The position numbers were made by a program, and so were the translations under genes. Shown here piece by piece: positions 22,919 to 32,136 of a stretch of DNA of 64,000 bases (positions are counted from its first letter, which is position 1; every line of letters starts with the position of its first letter). The notes under the pieces were generated by a model, which saw only the letters and a program-made list of their open reading frames with translations, was not told where the DNA came from and did not search any database. Source of the stretch: Glaciimonas soli (GTDB lineage: Bacteria; Pseudomonadota; Gammaproteobacteria; Burkholderiales; Burkholderiaceae_D); assembly GCF_009497155.1 (NCBI RefSeq), contig NZ_WINI01000007.1:652195-716194 (forward strand). Reading direction: 5' to 3'.

Positions 22919-24010
22919 ATGTTTTCACGTACGATCAAGGTGGGATCCGTTAGGGTCAAAGTCGGCGAAAGCCGAACGCCACTAGAAATAACAAAGCAAT
23001 TAGCAAATTTGTCCGTAGATGCAGTTAAAGCGATTCCAGGCACCGTAGGCGGAATACTTGGCAATTATGGTAGCGCTGGCATGGTGGGCATGGTTGCCCT
23101 GATAGCCATCCTGCTGACGATTATCGGCGGCACTACCCTCGCAGTTAAACCGGAATTAACTGCGCAATTAAAAGCACTGCCTATTTTTGCGGATGCGCAA
23201 TCCAACAAACAAGCTGCGATTACCCCGCAAGTTGTATTAGTTGATGATCCACAAACGACAGTTGCCACTGTTGCATCTGTAGCCCAAAATGCTGTGGCCA
23301 AGCCAGGCAATGCTGCTACTGATGTCAATAATAAGCTCAGTTTTGCAATAACACCGCCCGCAAAAACGAGCGACAGTGCTCAGCAACAAGTTACCAATTG
23401 GATTTCCAAGAAATATCGCGTTGCCGGTGATGCAAGCCATATGTTTGTCAGCACAGCTTACAAAACAGCAAAAGAAACCAAGCTAGATCCGCTGTTGATT
23501 CTGGCAGTAATGGCGATTGAATCTGGCTTTAATCCATTTGCTGAAAGCCCAGTCGGCGCCCAAGGCTTAATGCAAGTAATGTCCAAAGTGCACCATGACA
23601 AATTTGCAAAATTTGGTGGCGTACAAGCAGCCATGAATCCAACGGCAAATATCAAAGTCGGCTCGCAGATTTTGAAAGACTACGTTGTTCAGGGCGGCTC
23701 AATCGAAGCCGGCCTGAAACGGTATGTTGGTGCGGGAGCTTTTGCTACAGATGACGGTTATGGTTATCGTGTGCTGACTGAATATAAACGCTTGCAACAG
23801 GTTGCCACGGGAAAAAATATCTCGGCTAATGGTGGTGTGACACCAATCGCCACGACACCGAAGCCACAGCCGGCACAAATTGTTCAGCCAATTGCACAAA
23901 TACCTGCAACAGTGGTGCCTGCGGAAGCGTCCGCACTACCAATAGAAATCAGCGATCAACACGTGGTGCGTCAGTCTAAATTGACGAATGATCAAGTGGC
24001 TGCGCTATAA
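22919..24010 (+). CDS. Membrane-anchored lytic transglycosylase (SLT family)
   Basis: A 363-residue protein with an N-terminal cytoplasmic stretch of about 50 residues, one membrane helix at about 53-76 and a periplasmic C-terminal domain. The SLT fold (about 175-295) carries catalytic Glu201 in AIESGFNP, then GAQGLMQV. Such enzymes cleave peptidoglycan glycan strands to 1,6-anhydromuropeptides. A GGAGG ribosome site precedes the ATG. The cytoplasmic N-terminal extension is unusual for a murein lytic enzyme and is not recognised. A strong terminator follows. Confidence 0.9.
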   Translation: MFSRTIKVGSVRVKVGESRTPLEITKQLANLSVDAVKAIPGTVGGILGNYGSAGMVGMVALIAILLTIIGGTTLAVKPELTAQLKALPIFADAQSNKQAAITPQVVLVDDPQTTVATVASVAQNAVAKPGNAATDVNNKLSFAITPPAKTSDSAQQQVTNWISKKYRVAGDASHMFVSTAYKTAKETKLDPLLILAVMAIESGFNPFAESPVGAQGLMQVMSKVHHDKFAKFGGVQAAMNPTANIKVGSQILKDYVVQGGSIEAGLKRYVGAGAFATDDGYGYRVLTEYKRLQQVATGKNISANGGVTPIATTPKPQPAQIVQPIAQIPATVVPAEASALPIEISDQHVVRQSKLTNDQVAAL

Positions 24011-24030
24011 ATAGCTGGCATTAGTTGCAA

Positions 24031-24061
24031 CAAAAAAAGGAGCCTAGGCTCCTTTTTTTAT
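24031..24061. terminator. Bidirectional intrinsic terminator
   Basis: The palindrome AAAAAAAGGAGCC/GGCTCCTTTTTTT has an A-run on one side and a T-run on the other, so it can stop the lytic transglycosylase message (plus) and the livF message (minus), which converge here. Confidence 0.9.
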
Positions 24062-24092
24062 TTACTCCTCCGAAGAAGAGTAATTGCTTATA

Positions 24093-24830
24093 TCAACCCT
24101 CACCCAGGTATGCTGCCTTAACCTTAGGATCATCCAGCATTGCCTTCGCATCGCCATTCATCGTCACTAAGCCGGAATCCATCACATAACCGCGATGTGC
24201 GGCTTGCAGTGCCAATTTAGCGTTCTGCTCAACCAGCAAGATAGTGATGCCTTGCGCAGACACGGTACGGATAACCTCAAAGATCTTTTCGACCATAATA
24301 GGTGACAACCCCATCGAAGGCTCATCGAGCAACAACAGTTTCGGATGACTCATCAAAGCACGTGCCATCGCCAACATTTGCTGCTCACCACCGGACAGCG
24401 TTCCCGCCATCTGTGCAGCGCGCTCTTTCAAACGTGGAAAAACGCTGAACCATTTGTCGACGTCCGCCGCAATACCAGCTTTGTCATCACGCACATAGGC
24501 ACCCATCAATAAGTTCTCATAGATGCTCATACGCGTAAAGACACCGCGTCCTTCCGGTACCATGGCCAATTTAGTCTTGACCAGATCAAACGAATGGCTG
24601 CCTTTAATCGCCTTGCCCAGATAATGTATGTGGCCATCCACTTTACAATTTGGCAAAGTGCCAGTAATTGCTTTAAGCGTGGTGGTTTTACCGGCGCCGT
24701 TGGCACCAATCAAGGTAACCAGCTCGCCTTCATTCACTTCAAGATCAATTCCTTTAACCGCTTGAATACCACCGTAAGCGACTTTAAGACCTTCAATTTT
24801 TAGAACATTAGTAAGTGCGTTCGCAGCCAT
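24093..24830 (-). CDS. livF: Branched-chain amino acid ABC transporter ATPase LivF
   Basis: A 245-residue ABC ATPase: Walker A GANGAGKTT, signature LSGGEQQMLAMARAL, Walker B LLLLDEPSMGLS, and H-loop region ILLVEQNA with Gln/Asn replacing the usual His, as is typical of LivF. It powers uptake of leucine, isoleucine and valine or related substrates with LivG, LivH and LivM. The start codon overlaps the livG stop by one base. It is the last gene of livHMGF. Confidence 0.95.
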   Translation of the reverse strand: MAANALTNVLKIEGLKVAYGGIQAVKGIDLEVNEGELVTLIGANGAGKTTTLKAITGTLPNCKVDGHIHYLGKAIKGSHSFDLVKTKLAMVPEGRGVFTRMSIYENLLMGAYVRDDKAGIAADVDKWFSVFPRLKERAAQMAGTLSGGEQQMLAMARALMSHPKLLLLDEPSMGLSPIMVEKIFEVIRTVSAQGITILLVEQNAKLALQAAHRGYVMDSGLVTMNGDAKAMLDDPKVKAAYLGEG

Positions 24831-25606
24831 CAGTGACCACCTCCCAAATAAGCTTCAATCACGGCTGGATTTTTTTGTATATCTGCAGGCAAACCCTCCG
24901 CAATCGGTTTGCCGTAATCCAGCACCGTCATGCGATCGCATAGACCCATCATCAATTTGACGTCATGTTCAATCAACAAGATGGTTTTGCCTTCGTTTTT
25001 AATTTTGACCAATAATTCACGCAAGGCCAGCTTTTCAGTTGCATTCATACCGGCTGCTGGCTCATCCAATGCCAGCAATTGTGGCTCTGTCGCTAACGCT
25101 CGGGCAATTTCCAGGCGACGTTGATCGCCGTAGGACAAATGGCGCGCCGTGCGGTCAGCGAAACGTTTGATACCAACAAAATCCAGCAGAGCCATCGAGC
25201 GCTCACGAATACCAGCTTCTTCACGACGGGCAGCCGGATGCCGGAAAACCGCACCAAACACGCCTTGATGGCTACGTACGTGACAACCGACCATGACGTT
25301 TTCGAGCGCCGTCATTTCGCCAAACAGACGAATATTCTGGAAAGTCCGGGCAATACCGGCTTTCGCCACCATATGCGGCGCTGAAGGGGAATACGGTTTA
25401 CCGGCCAATTCAAACGAGCCTGTATCCGGTTGATATAAACCAGTGATCACGTTAAAGAAGGTGGTTTTACCTGCACCGTTAGGACCGATCAGACCATAAA
25501 TCTGCCCCTTCAAGATCTTGATATTCACCTCAGACAACGCCTGCAACCCGCCAAAACGCTTGTTAACGCCGGAGATACTAAGAATAATTTGTTCACTCAT
25601 CTTCAT
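24830..25606 (-). CDS. livG: Branched-chain amino acid ABC transporter ATPase LivG
   Basis: A 258-residue ABC ATPase with Walker A GPNGAGKTT, signature LSYGDQRRLEIARALA, Walker B LLALDEPAAGMN and switch His in LLIEHDVKLMMGL. LivG-type ATPases carry the AAGMNxTE motif after Walker B, seen here as AAGMNATE. It starts 6 nt after the livM stop. An internal Met at residue 3 is an equally good start. Confidence 0.95.
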   Translation of the reverse strand: MKMSEQIILSISGVNKRFGGLQALSEVNIKILKGQIYGLIGPNGAGKTTFFNVITGLYQPDTGSFELAGKPYSPSAPHMVAKAGIARTFQNIRLFGEMTALENVMVGCHVRSHQGVFGAVFRHPAARREEAGIRERSMALLDFVGIKRFADRTARHLSYGDQRRLEIARALATEPQLLALDEPAAGMNATEKLALRELLVKIKNEGKTILLIEHDVKLMMGLCDRMTVLDYGKPIAEGLPADIQKNPAVIEAYLGGGH

Positions 25607-25612
25607 CTCTCC

Positions 25613-26827
25613 TTAAGCCGCGACAACATCGCTGGATTTTGCCGGTTTATCGACATCGGGATCAGGTCTGTCCTCATGCTTAGGTGCTGGCCACAAGCCG
25701 GATGGACGCATCAGCATAATCACTACCATCGCCAAACCGTACAGCAATTGACGCAATACTTCGGCGTCGACAAACACTTTGCCGAATAACGCCATCTGCA
25801 CCGGCTCCACTGTGTGGCGCAATACTTCCGGTAAAGCGGACAACAAGATCGCGCCCAATACCACGCCAGGAATATGACCAATACCACCCAACACTACCAT
25901 TGCAAGCACGGCAATTGATTCGGTTAAAGAGAACGATTCTGGCGAAACAAAACCCTGGAACGACGCAAACATCGCACCAGCAACACCAGCGAACGAAGCA
26001 CCCATCGCGAACGCCAGCAGTTTGACGTTACGTGTATTGATACCCATCGCTTTAGCGGCAATTTCATCTTCCCGGATGGCGACCCAGGCACGACCCAAGC
26101 GTGAATGCTGCAAACGTGCGGTAATAAAAATAATCGCGATGCACAGGACTAAGAACAAGAAGTAATAGGCATTCACCGAAGGCATTCCCCAATTACCGAG
26201 ATAGACGGTTGCATTGGAGCCGCGTTCACCAGCGAGAGAAACACCGAAAATACGAATCGGGTCGATCAAGTTAATCCCTTGAGGGCCATTGGTGATATTG
26301 ACTGGTGCGTTCAGGTTGTTCATGAAAATCCGGATGATTTCACCAAAACCCAAGGTCACAATTGCCAGATAATCGCCACGCAACTTCAACGTTGGCGCAC
26401 CCAGAATGACACCAAACAAGGCTGCCAGACCCGCTCCCAATGGGACGATGAACCATATCGATAAGTGAATCCCATTCTGAACAATTTCCGGGCCGTAAAC
26501 TCTGACCAAAAAATCACCTACAACAGGATAAGTATTGACGAAAGATTCCAATACCGAAGCAAACTGTGGCGACGCCAACAAACCTGTCATATAGGCGCCA
26601 ATCGCATAAAACGCGATGTAACCCAAATCCAACAAACCTGCAAAACCCACCACAATATTCAAACCTAGCGCCAGCATGATATAGAGCAGCGCGAAGTCCA
26701 TGATACGCACCCAGGAATTGCCGAAATTCTGGGCAATAAATGGGAACGCAATGAATAACACCATCAAGATGGCCAAACTACTGTACGTTTTGCCGGGATT
26801 CTTTTTTGCATCAAAATAACTAGACAT
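25613..26827 (-). CDS. livM: Branched-chain amino acid ABC transporter permease LivM
   Basis: A 404-residue inner-membrane permease with about ten predicted helices. LNIVVGFAGLLDLGYIAFYA is the LivM signature near residues 55-75, and the EAA-like coupling loop lies in GRAWVAIREDEIAAKAMGI. The C-terminal 30 residues are hydrophilic. It forms the translocation channel with LivH. Confidence 0.95.
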   Translation of the reverse strand: MSSYFDAKKNPGKTYSSLAILMVLFIAFPFIAQNFGNSWVRIMDFALLYIMLALGLNIVVGFAGLLDLGYIAFYAIGAYMTGLLASPQFASVLESFVNTYPVVGDFLVRVYGPEIVQNGIHLSIWFIVPLGAGLAALFGVILGAPTLKLRGDYLAIVTLGFGEIIRIFMNNLNAPVNITNGPQGINLIDPIRIFGVSLAGERGSNATVYLGNWGMPSVNAYYFLFLVLCIAIIFITARLQHSRLGRAWVAIREDEIAAKAMGINTRNVKLLAFAMGASFAGVAGAMFASFQGFVSPESFSLTESIAVLAMVVLGGIGHIPGVVLGAILLSALPEVLRHTVEPVQMALFGKVFVDAEVLRQLLYGLAMVVIMLMRPSGLWPAPKHEDRPDPDVDKPAKSSDVVAA

Positions 26828-26868
26828 ATATTCTCCTCAGTTTCTCTTCATCTGCTTATTTGTCAGCA

Positions 26869-27798
26869 TTAAGCCCGATCGGCCACACGCTCACCCATGA
26901 TGCCGGATGGTCGCAAGGTCAACACAATGATCAACACGATAAAAGCGAAAATGTCTTGATAATTACTACCGAGGAAATTGCCGGTGAGATCACCGATATA
27001 ACCCGCTCCCAGACTTTCGATCAAGCCAAGCAAAATACCGCCTAGCATCGCACCATAAATATTACCGATACCGCCTAGCACCGCCGCAGAGAAGGCTTTC
27101 AACCCGGGCACAAAACCCATTGCAAATTGAGCGGAAGAGTAATTCGCCCCCCACATTACGCCAGCGACGGCAGCCAAAGCAGCGCCAATGGCAAAGGTCA
27201 TCACAATCACTTTATTGGAATCAACCCCCATCAAACCAGCCACACGCGGGTTTTCCGCAGTTGCACGCATCGCACGCCCCATCTTGGTGCGTTCAACCAG
27301 CCACACCAGTGCTGCCATCGCCATTGTTGCCAAAGCCAGCAACATGATCTGTGTAGGTGAAATCAAAGCGCCCATGATATGCACCGGATCCGATGGCATA
27401 ACTTGCGGCACCGGTAATGGGCTACGCCCCCAAATGATCATGGCAAAGGTTTGCAGCAAAATGGAAACGCCAATCGCCGTAATCAGCGGCGCCAGACGCG
27501 GCGCATTACGCAGCGGCCGATAAGCAACCCGTTCAATAATCAAACTGACGATGACGCACACTGGAATGGCACCACCAATAGCAATCATCAACTGGACGAT
27601 GCCAGGCAGATCTGGAGCCACCTTCTGCACGAAGTTGAGGATAGTTAAACCCACCATCGCACCTATCATCAGAATGTCGCCATGGGCAAAGTTAATCAGA
27701 TTCAAAACGCCATACACCATGGTGTAACCCAGCGCGATCAAGGCGTACATGCTTCCCAGCACTAAGCCATTAATGATTTGTTGGATAAACGTATCCAT
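26869..27798 (-). CDS. livH: Branched-chain amino acid ABC transporter permease LivH
   Basis: A 309-residue inner-membrane permease. I chose the ATG at 27798 (MDTFIQQIINGL) because AAGAAGGA lies 6 nt upstream; the longer frame to 27825 adds nine Lys-rich residues. Hallmarks are LNLINFAHGDILMIGAMVG and the coupling loop GRAMRATAENPRVAGLMGV. It is the first gene of livHMGF. No periplasmic binding protein gene is adjacent, so LivJ/LivK must be encoded elsewhere. Confidence 0.95.
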   Translation of the reverse strand: MDTFIQQIINGLVLGSMYALIALGYTMVYGVLNLINFAHGDILMIGAMVGLTILNFVQKVAPDLPGIVQLMIAIGGAIPVCVIVSLIIERVAYRPLRNAPRLAPLITAIGVSILLQTFAMIIWGRSPLPVPQVMPSDPVHIMGALISPTQIMLLALATMAMAALVWLVERTKMGRAMRATAENPRVAGLMGVDSNKVIVMTFAIGAALAAVAGVMWGANYSSAQFAMGFVPGLKAFSAAVLGGIGNIYGAMLGGILLGLIESLGAGYIGDLTGNFLGSNYQDIFAFIVLIIVLTLRPSGIMGERVADRA

Positions 27799-27825
27799 AA
27801 TTTCCTTCTTCTTAATGTGAATCAA

Positions 27826-27966
27826 GCCGAACTGAACATTCGACGATGATATAACCCAATCAGTACCACAGTATTACAGAGCAAAAATCGTTCCCTCTAT
27901 ACCTTACATGCATAGATTAGCTTGAGCAAAATCGCAAATAAAATTTCTATTGCTCCTCACTTAAGC
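27826..27966. other. Leader and promoter region of livHMGF
   Basis: The stretch between the liv operon and the terminator at 27967-28003 holds no gene. It presumably contains the livH promoter on the minus strand, but no hexamer pair is convincing enough to mark. Confidence 0.4.
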
Positions 27967-28003
27967 AAAAAAGGGCATCCAGAAATGCTCCTGGTATGCC
28001 CTT
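27967..28003 (-). terminator. Intrinsic terminator after the small ORF near 28 kb
   Basis: On the minus strand AAGGGCATACCAG pairs with CTGGATGCCCTT around a short loop and is followed by TTTTTTGC. It lies 16-53 nt past the two possible small-gene stops, implying a short transcription unit reading leftward. Confidence 0.75.
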
Positions 28004-28020
28004 GGACTTCATATCTGCTT

Positions 28021-28217
28021 ATCTAATCTGCACAATCTGGGAGTCGAGCGACATCATCGCTATGAACATAGGCTGAGGTTGCAACGGGATACATATAACT
28101 GGCGTACGCATGATTGTCTCCTACGAAGTTTCTAATGGTTTTAATGGATTTATTATCCACTTTAGTGAGTTAGCATCATTTTTTAGTTGCTTAATTTGCA
28201 TAACGCAACTCTTTTGA
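28021..28217 (-). pseudogene. Possible small gene with a frameshift, unrecognised
   Basis: A minus-strand frame opens at ATG near 28202 (MQIKQLKNDANSLK, with AAAGAG about 8 nt upstream) but passes into WIINPLKPLETS and stops at 28121. The next frame continues from that point as VDNKSIKTIRNFVGDNHAYA and ends LPDCAD near 28021, just before a terminator. Adding one A to the A3 run at the junction would give one protein of about 59 residues. A rival reading is a 30-codon frame at 28019-28111 (MRTPVICIPLQPQP...) with a near-ideal GGAG-N6-ATG. Neither product is recognised. Confidence 0.3.
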
Positions 28218-28369
28218 TGTTCGCCGTCATCATAACGAGGATAAGCAAAAACTATCGACGGAAAACGGTGCTCTAGCCAGAATTTTATTCCGTTCGCTTT
28301 CTCCGTTCGCTTAATATGCGCCGAATACATCTAACGGGCAACATGCCGAGCACTAAAAACCATTATGAA

Positions 28370-29314
28370 TTATGAAAGATGAGGTACGCGCGCCAATCCT
28401 TTCGGCATAGGGAAAGTCACATTTTCTTCAACACCCTCTAATGGACGCACACTTTTTGCGCCATATTCCTTGAGTTTGTCGATAACTGCCTGGACCAAAA
28501 CCTCCGGTGCTGAAGCACCAGCAGTGACGCCAATCCGCGGTTTATCTTGCAACCAGGCTGGATCAATTTCTCCGGCATTGTCGACCATATAAGCATGCGT
28601 GCCCATCTTCTCTGCCACTTCGCGCAGGCGATTGGAGTTAGAGCTGTTCGGACTTCCCACGACAATAACGACGTCGACTTGTGGCGCCATAAACTTGACC
28701 GCTTGCTGACGATTGGTCGTTGCATAACAGATATCACCTTTTTTTGGCTCGGTAATCTGCGGGAATTTTTGCTTCAAGGCTGCAATCACATCAGCAGTAT
28801 CATCGACCGACAGTGTGGTCTGCGATACGTAGGACAACAATTCCGGATCCGTCACCTGCAATTTTTCGACATCAGCGACCGTTTCGACCAGATACATACC
28901 CAGCTCTGTTTGCCCCATAGTGCCCTCGACTTCAGGATGACCTTCATGTCCTATCATGATAATTTCGCGTCCTTCGCGACGCATCTTGGCGACTTCCATG
29001 TGCACTTTGGTTACCAATGGGCAAGTTGCATCAAACACCTTCAGACCGCGCATTTCAGCTTCAGCCTGTACCGCCTTTGATACGCCATGCGCCGAGAAAA
29101 TGACCGTATTCCCTGCTGGAACATCTGCCAGCTCTTCAATAAAAACCGCACCTTTTTCACGCAAGTCCGCAACAACATAAGCGTTGTGCACAATCTCATG
29201 ACGTACATAAATCGGCGCACCAAACTCTTGTAACGCTCGCTCAACAATTTCAATTGCCCGGTCAACACCTGCACAAAAGCCGCGTGGTTGCGCTAATAAA
29301 ATTTCTTTATCCAT
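28370..29314 (-). CDS. ispH: 4-hydroxy-3-methylbut-2-enyl diphosphate reductase
   Basis: A 314-residue iron-sulfur enzyme that makes isopentenyl and dimethylallyl diphosphate in the last step of the MEP pathway. The three cluster cysteines are visible: Cys14 in [11 protein letters not shown], then [11 protein letters not shown] and [11 protein letters not shown]. The catalytic Glu sits in [15 protein letters not shown] context. Length is typical. It lies downstream of a SlpA-type FKBP gene, the fkpB-ispH order also found in E. coli. Confidence 0.98.
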   Translation of the reverse strand: MDKEILLAQPRGFCAGVDRAIEIVERALQEFGAPIYVRHEIVHNAYVVADLREKGAVFIEELADVPAGNTVIFSAHGVSKAVQAEAEMRGLKVFDATCPLVTKVHMEVAKMRREGREIIMIGHEGHPEVEGTMGQTELGMYLVETVADVEKLQVTDPELLSYVSQTTLSVDDTADVIAALKQKFPQITEPKKGDICYATTNRQQAVKFMAPQVDVVIVVGSPNSSNSNRLREVAEKMGTHAYMVDNAGEIDPAWLQDKPRIGVTAGASAPEVLVQAVIDKLKEYGAKSVRPLEGVEENVTFPMPKGLARVPHLS

Positions 29315-29471
29315 GATGATATTCCGCTGTTTATATAAGTGGTGCCAAATAATCGATTAGAAAAATACCACCATCATCCTCACGAACGCACGGATGACGA
29401 GGTCGTGCGCCAAAGATAGTTTGACCTTACTTAATCAAAAACTTAAATCGCTCGTTAAGAGTCAAAATAAC

Positions 29472-29927
29472 TTACAAAATTCCGATAATCTTTACTTCGA
29501 ACTGCACCTGCTGACCTGCCAGCGGATGATTAAAGTCGAACAATGCGCCTTGCTCGTCAATTTCGCGTACTACCCCCGCAAATTGACCGCCACCAGGTGC
29601 GGCGAACTCCACCAGATCACCAACGCGGTACTCCTCGCCCAACTGCGAATTTTGTCTCAATGTAGTACGAGAAACGCGTTGCAGCAGCTCAGGATTACGT
29701 GGGCCAAAAGCTTGCTCTGGCGGCAGTTCAAATGTGGTGTGAGTACCTTCTGGCAAACCGAGTAGACAAGCCTCTAAGAAAGGTGCCAGTTGCCCCATAC
29801 CAAATTGCAACGTTGCAGGCGACTCTTTAAAGGTACTGATGATGTCATCACCGGCTTGTGAGGCTAAACGGTAATGCAAAGTCAAATAGGATGCTTCGGT
29901 AACGACGGGAACAGTTGAATTAGACAT
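29472..29927 (-). CDS. fkpB: FKBP-type peptidyl-prolyl isomerase, SlpA/FkpB type
   Basis: A 151-residue cytoplasmic prolyl isomerase and chaperone of the SlyD/SlpA group: FKBP half-domain, inserted flap domain around PPEQAFGPRNPELLQRVSR, and the closing DFNHPLAGQQVQFEVKI. The flap has no SlyD-like His-rich metal tail. I prefer the ATG at 29927 (MSNSTVPVV); the longer frame to 29978 adds 17 residues without family resemblance. A 157-nt gap separates it from ispH. Confidence 0.88.
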   Translation of the reverse strand: MSNSTVPVVTEASYLTLHYRLASQAGDDIISTFKESPATLQFGMGQLAPFLEACLLGLPEGTHTTFELPPEQAFGPRNPELLQRVSRTTLRQNSQLGEEYRVGDLVEFAAPGGGQFAGVVREIDEQGALFDFNHPLAGQQVQFEVKIIGIL

Positions 29928-30068
29928 GGAAAAATAAAAAAGATCAGCTAAATGCCGGAACCCATCATTGTAAGCCACCTTCTACCCTAAGGCTGTCATA
30001 GCTGCATTTAAGGCCGGTGATTTACATTGATTTCGTCGCCTAAATAACAAATAAACAAGAAAGAAAGC

Positions 30069-30743
30069 ATGGCAATTACTGATTGGCCCGTCGAGCAACG
30101 TCCTCGTGAACGCCTGATACGCTTGGGCCCAGAAGCCCTTTCTGACGCCGAATTGCTAGCTGTTTTTTTACGTGTCGGCGTTGCCGGGAAAAGCGCGGTC
30201 GATCTCGCGCGTGACATGACCGATCATTTTGGCTCTCTCAATCGCTTGTTCAGTGCATCACTAAACGATTTTTCAGCCATTAATGGCTTGGGACTGGCCA
30301 AATTTGCGCAATTGCAGGCAGTCTTGGAATTGACTCGGCGCGCCTTGGCGGAAAAGCTACGTATAGGCGATCACCTGAACTCCCCCCAGATAGTCACGCA
30401 ATATTTGCAATTACTATTGGGAAATAAATCTTACGAATCTTTTACCGTACTATTTTTAGATGTCAAAAATCACGTGATTTCAACCAGTGAATTATTTCGT
30501 GGGACTTTGGCGCATACCAGCGTCTATCCGCGTGAGATAGTCAAATCGGCACTATCGCACAATGCTGCCAGTGTTATTTTGGCGCATAATCACCCTACCG
30601 GCATAGCCAAACCCAGCGCTGCGGACCATCATTTAACCAGCATGCTTAAACAGAGCTTATCTATGGTCGATGTGCGCGTGTTGGATCATTTTATTGTTGC
30701 TGGCAACACTGTGTACTCCTTCTCTGAACATGGCGATTTGTGA
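30069..30743 (+). CDS. radC: RadC family JAB/MPN domain protein
   Basis: A 224-residue protein with an N-terminal helix-hairpin-helix-like region (about 1-95, including INGLGLAKFAQLQAVLEL) and a C-terminal JAB1/MPN metalloprotease-like domain (about 100-224) with the motif HNHPTGIAKPSAADH. Once called a DNA repair protein, its biochemical role is unsettled. It is divergent from fkpB and upstream of rpmB. Confidence 0.95.
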   Translation: MAITDWPVEQRPRERLIRLGPEALSDAELLAVFLRVGVAGKSAVDLARDMTDHFGSLNRLFSASLNDFSAINGLGLAKFAQLQAVLELTRRALAEKLRIGDHLNSPQIVTQYLQLLLGNKSYESFTVLFLDVKNHVISTSELFRGTLAHTSVYPREIVKSALSHNAASVILAHNHPTGIAKPSAADHHLTSMLKQSLSMVDVRVLDHFIVAGNTVYSFSEHGDL

Positions 30744-30882
30744 AGCAGCGATGTAAATCTTAAATTGTTAAATTTAAAAATCCAACAAGACACAATTGTT
30801 TTTCACAAGTCATTGAATATTCTCAGTTTTTTATATATACTCACGTTTTTTCCAATTTCGGAAATCTATTCAGGAGTAAAAC

Positions 30883-31119
30883 ATGGCACGTGTCTGTCAA
30901 GTCACCGGGAAAGGGCCGATGGTCGGCAACAATGTTTCCCATGCAAACAACAAGACAAAACGTCGCTTTTTGCCTAATCTGCAAAATCGTCGCATTTTTG
31001 TTGAGTCAGAAAACCGCTGGGTCTCCCTGCGCCTTTCCAACGCTGGTTTGCGCGTTATCGATAAAGTAGGCATTGATGCCGTACTAGTCGACATGCGTGC
31101 TCGCGGCGAAAAAGTCTAA
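30883..31119 (+). CDS. rpmB: 50S ribosomal protein L28
   Basis: A 78-residue basic ribosomal protein with the family start [20 protein letters not shown] and C-terminal region [20 protein letters not shown]. An AGGAG ribosome site precedes the ATG. rpmG follows 17 nt later, the standard rpmB-rpmG operon. Confidence 0.98.
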   Translation: MARVCQVTGKGPMVGNNVSHANNKTKRRFLPNLQNRRIFVESENRWVSLRLSNAGLRVIDKVGIDAVLVDMRARGEKV

Positions 31120-31136
31120 ATTAAGAGGAGCCCATC

Positions 31137-31305
31137 ATGGCAAAATCAGGCCGCGACAAAATTAAGTTGGAATCGACTGCTGGTACAGGTCATTTCTACA
31201 CAACAACTAAAAACAAGCGTACAACTCCGGAAAAAATGTCGATCATGAAATTCGACCCGAAAGTTCGTAAGCATGTTGAGTACAAAGAAACCAAGATCAA
31301 GTAAT
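31137..31305 (+). CDS. rpmG: 50S ribosomal protein L33 with an apparent 1-nt frameshift
   Basis: The frame begins [20 protein letters not shown] and follows L33 to KFDPK, then reads SS and stops at 31269-31271 (44 residues). The expected C-terminus ([13 protein letters not shown]) is encoded in the next frame up to a stop at 31303-31305. The cause is one extra A: CCG is followed by four A's where three are needed. The restored product would be 55 residues, the usual L33 size. The ribosome site AAGAGGAG is strong. This is either a sequencing insertion or a real truncation. Confidence 0.85.
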
Positions 31306-31317
31306 TGATCGTTTCTC

Positions 31318-31360
31318 AAAAAAGCCCCTACAAGAGAGCATCTTATAGGGGCTTTTTTAT
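31318..31360 (+). terminator. Intrinsic terminator of rpmB-rpmG
   Basis: AAAAAAGCCCCTA pairs with TAGGGGCTTTTTT (one C/T wobble inside the stem) and is followed by the T-run. It lies directly after rpmG. Confidence 0.9.
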
Positions 31361-31416
31361 TACTATTTTTTTTCACCCAGCGTCGCTAGGGCTGCCAATA
31401 ATTCTCCCGCATACTG

Positions 31417-31877
31417 TTACTTCGCTATCTGCGTTACTAGCTGCGTCTTGCGGATAATATAACCGACTGGTGCCCAACCTTTACCATTTTGAACCAATGA
31501 TACGGCTTCAGCAGTATCCGCATTAGCAAAACGCGAAAAAAAATAACGTTGAGATATTCACCTTGCGGCAAATTGGCCGGTTGCCCCATTCGTATTATCT
31601 GCACCCAACCGCGACTAGTTAATTTACCTAATTCGGCATGCAAACTATTGAGATATTTTGCCCAGTCATCTTTGGAAATATTCTTTTGCATGATTACATT
31701 GCTTTCGCCACACATGTGACCCGCCTAATTAGCATCGGCCTGAACTGCCCAATCCGTTGCAGTTTTTACAGCAGCATCCAACGATGCCACCTAGGCAAAA
31801 ACGGAAGCGCTGCACATTGATATACCGATCGCCAAAACATTCGCACATCCTAATCGTTTAAACGAAGTAGCTTGCAT
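31417..31877 (-). pseudogene. DUF4019 family secreted protein, broken
   Basis: Read on the minus strand from the ATG at 31877 (ribosome site GAGAGGGG), the product has a signal peptide (MQATSFKRLGCANVLAIGIS...SVFA), an amber stop, ASLDAAVKTATDWAVQADAN, a second amber stop, then GHMCGESNVIMQKNISKDDW. At a T8 run (31536-31543) the frame shifts; one more T restores FANADTAEAVSLVQNGKGW and VGYIIRKTQLV to a stop at 31417. The pattern fits DUF4019 proteins of unknown function. Two stops plus one frameshift argue for true decay. Confidence 0.7.
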
Positions 31878-32065
31878 CACGTTCCCCTCTCAAAATAATG
31901 AATAGTGTCAATTGAGAATCGATCCCACGCCCTTAACCAAGAAAAGTATTTGGCCAACAAAGTATTTATTGCAGATTACCGCCAAAGTATAAGGTTGATT
32001 TTAAATTGTTAAAAATTTCGCTACACCTGCAATGATGGAAGAATGATGCGCACAAGCAAATTTGC
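31878..32065. other. AT-rich intergenic DNA
   Basis: Nothing recognisable lies between the DUF4019 pseudogene start and the terminator of the desaturase gene. The pseudogene promoter is presumably here. Confidence 0.4.
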
Positions 32066-32099
32066 AAAAAAAATGCCCCTGAATCAGGGGCATTTTTTA
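32066..32099. terminator. Intrinsic terminator after the desaturase gene
   Basis: AAAAAATGCCCCTGA and TCAGGGGCATTTTTT form a near-perfect stem with flanking A- and T-runs on both sides, so it works in either direction. It lies about 40 nt beyond the desaturase stop (minus strand). Confidence 0.88.
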
Positions 32100-32136
32100 T
32101 TCTATTGCATGCACTACAGTCATAACTTTCGACACA

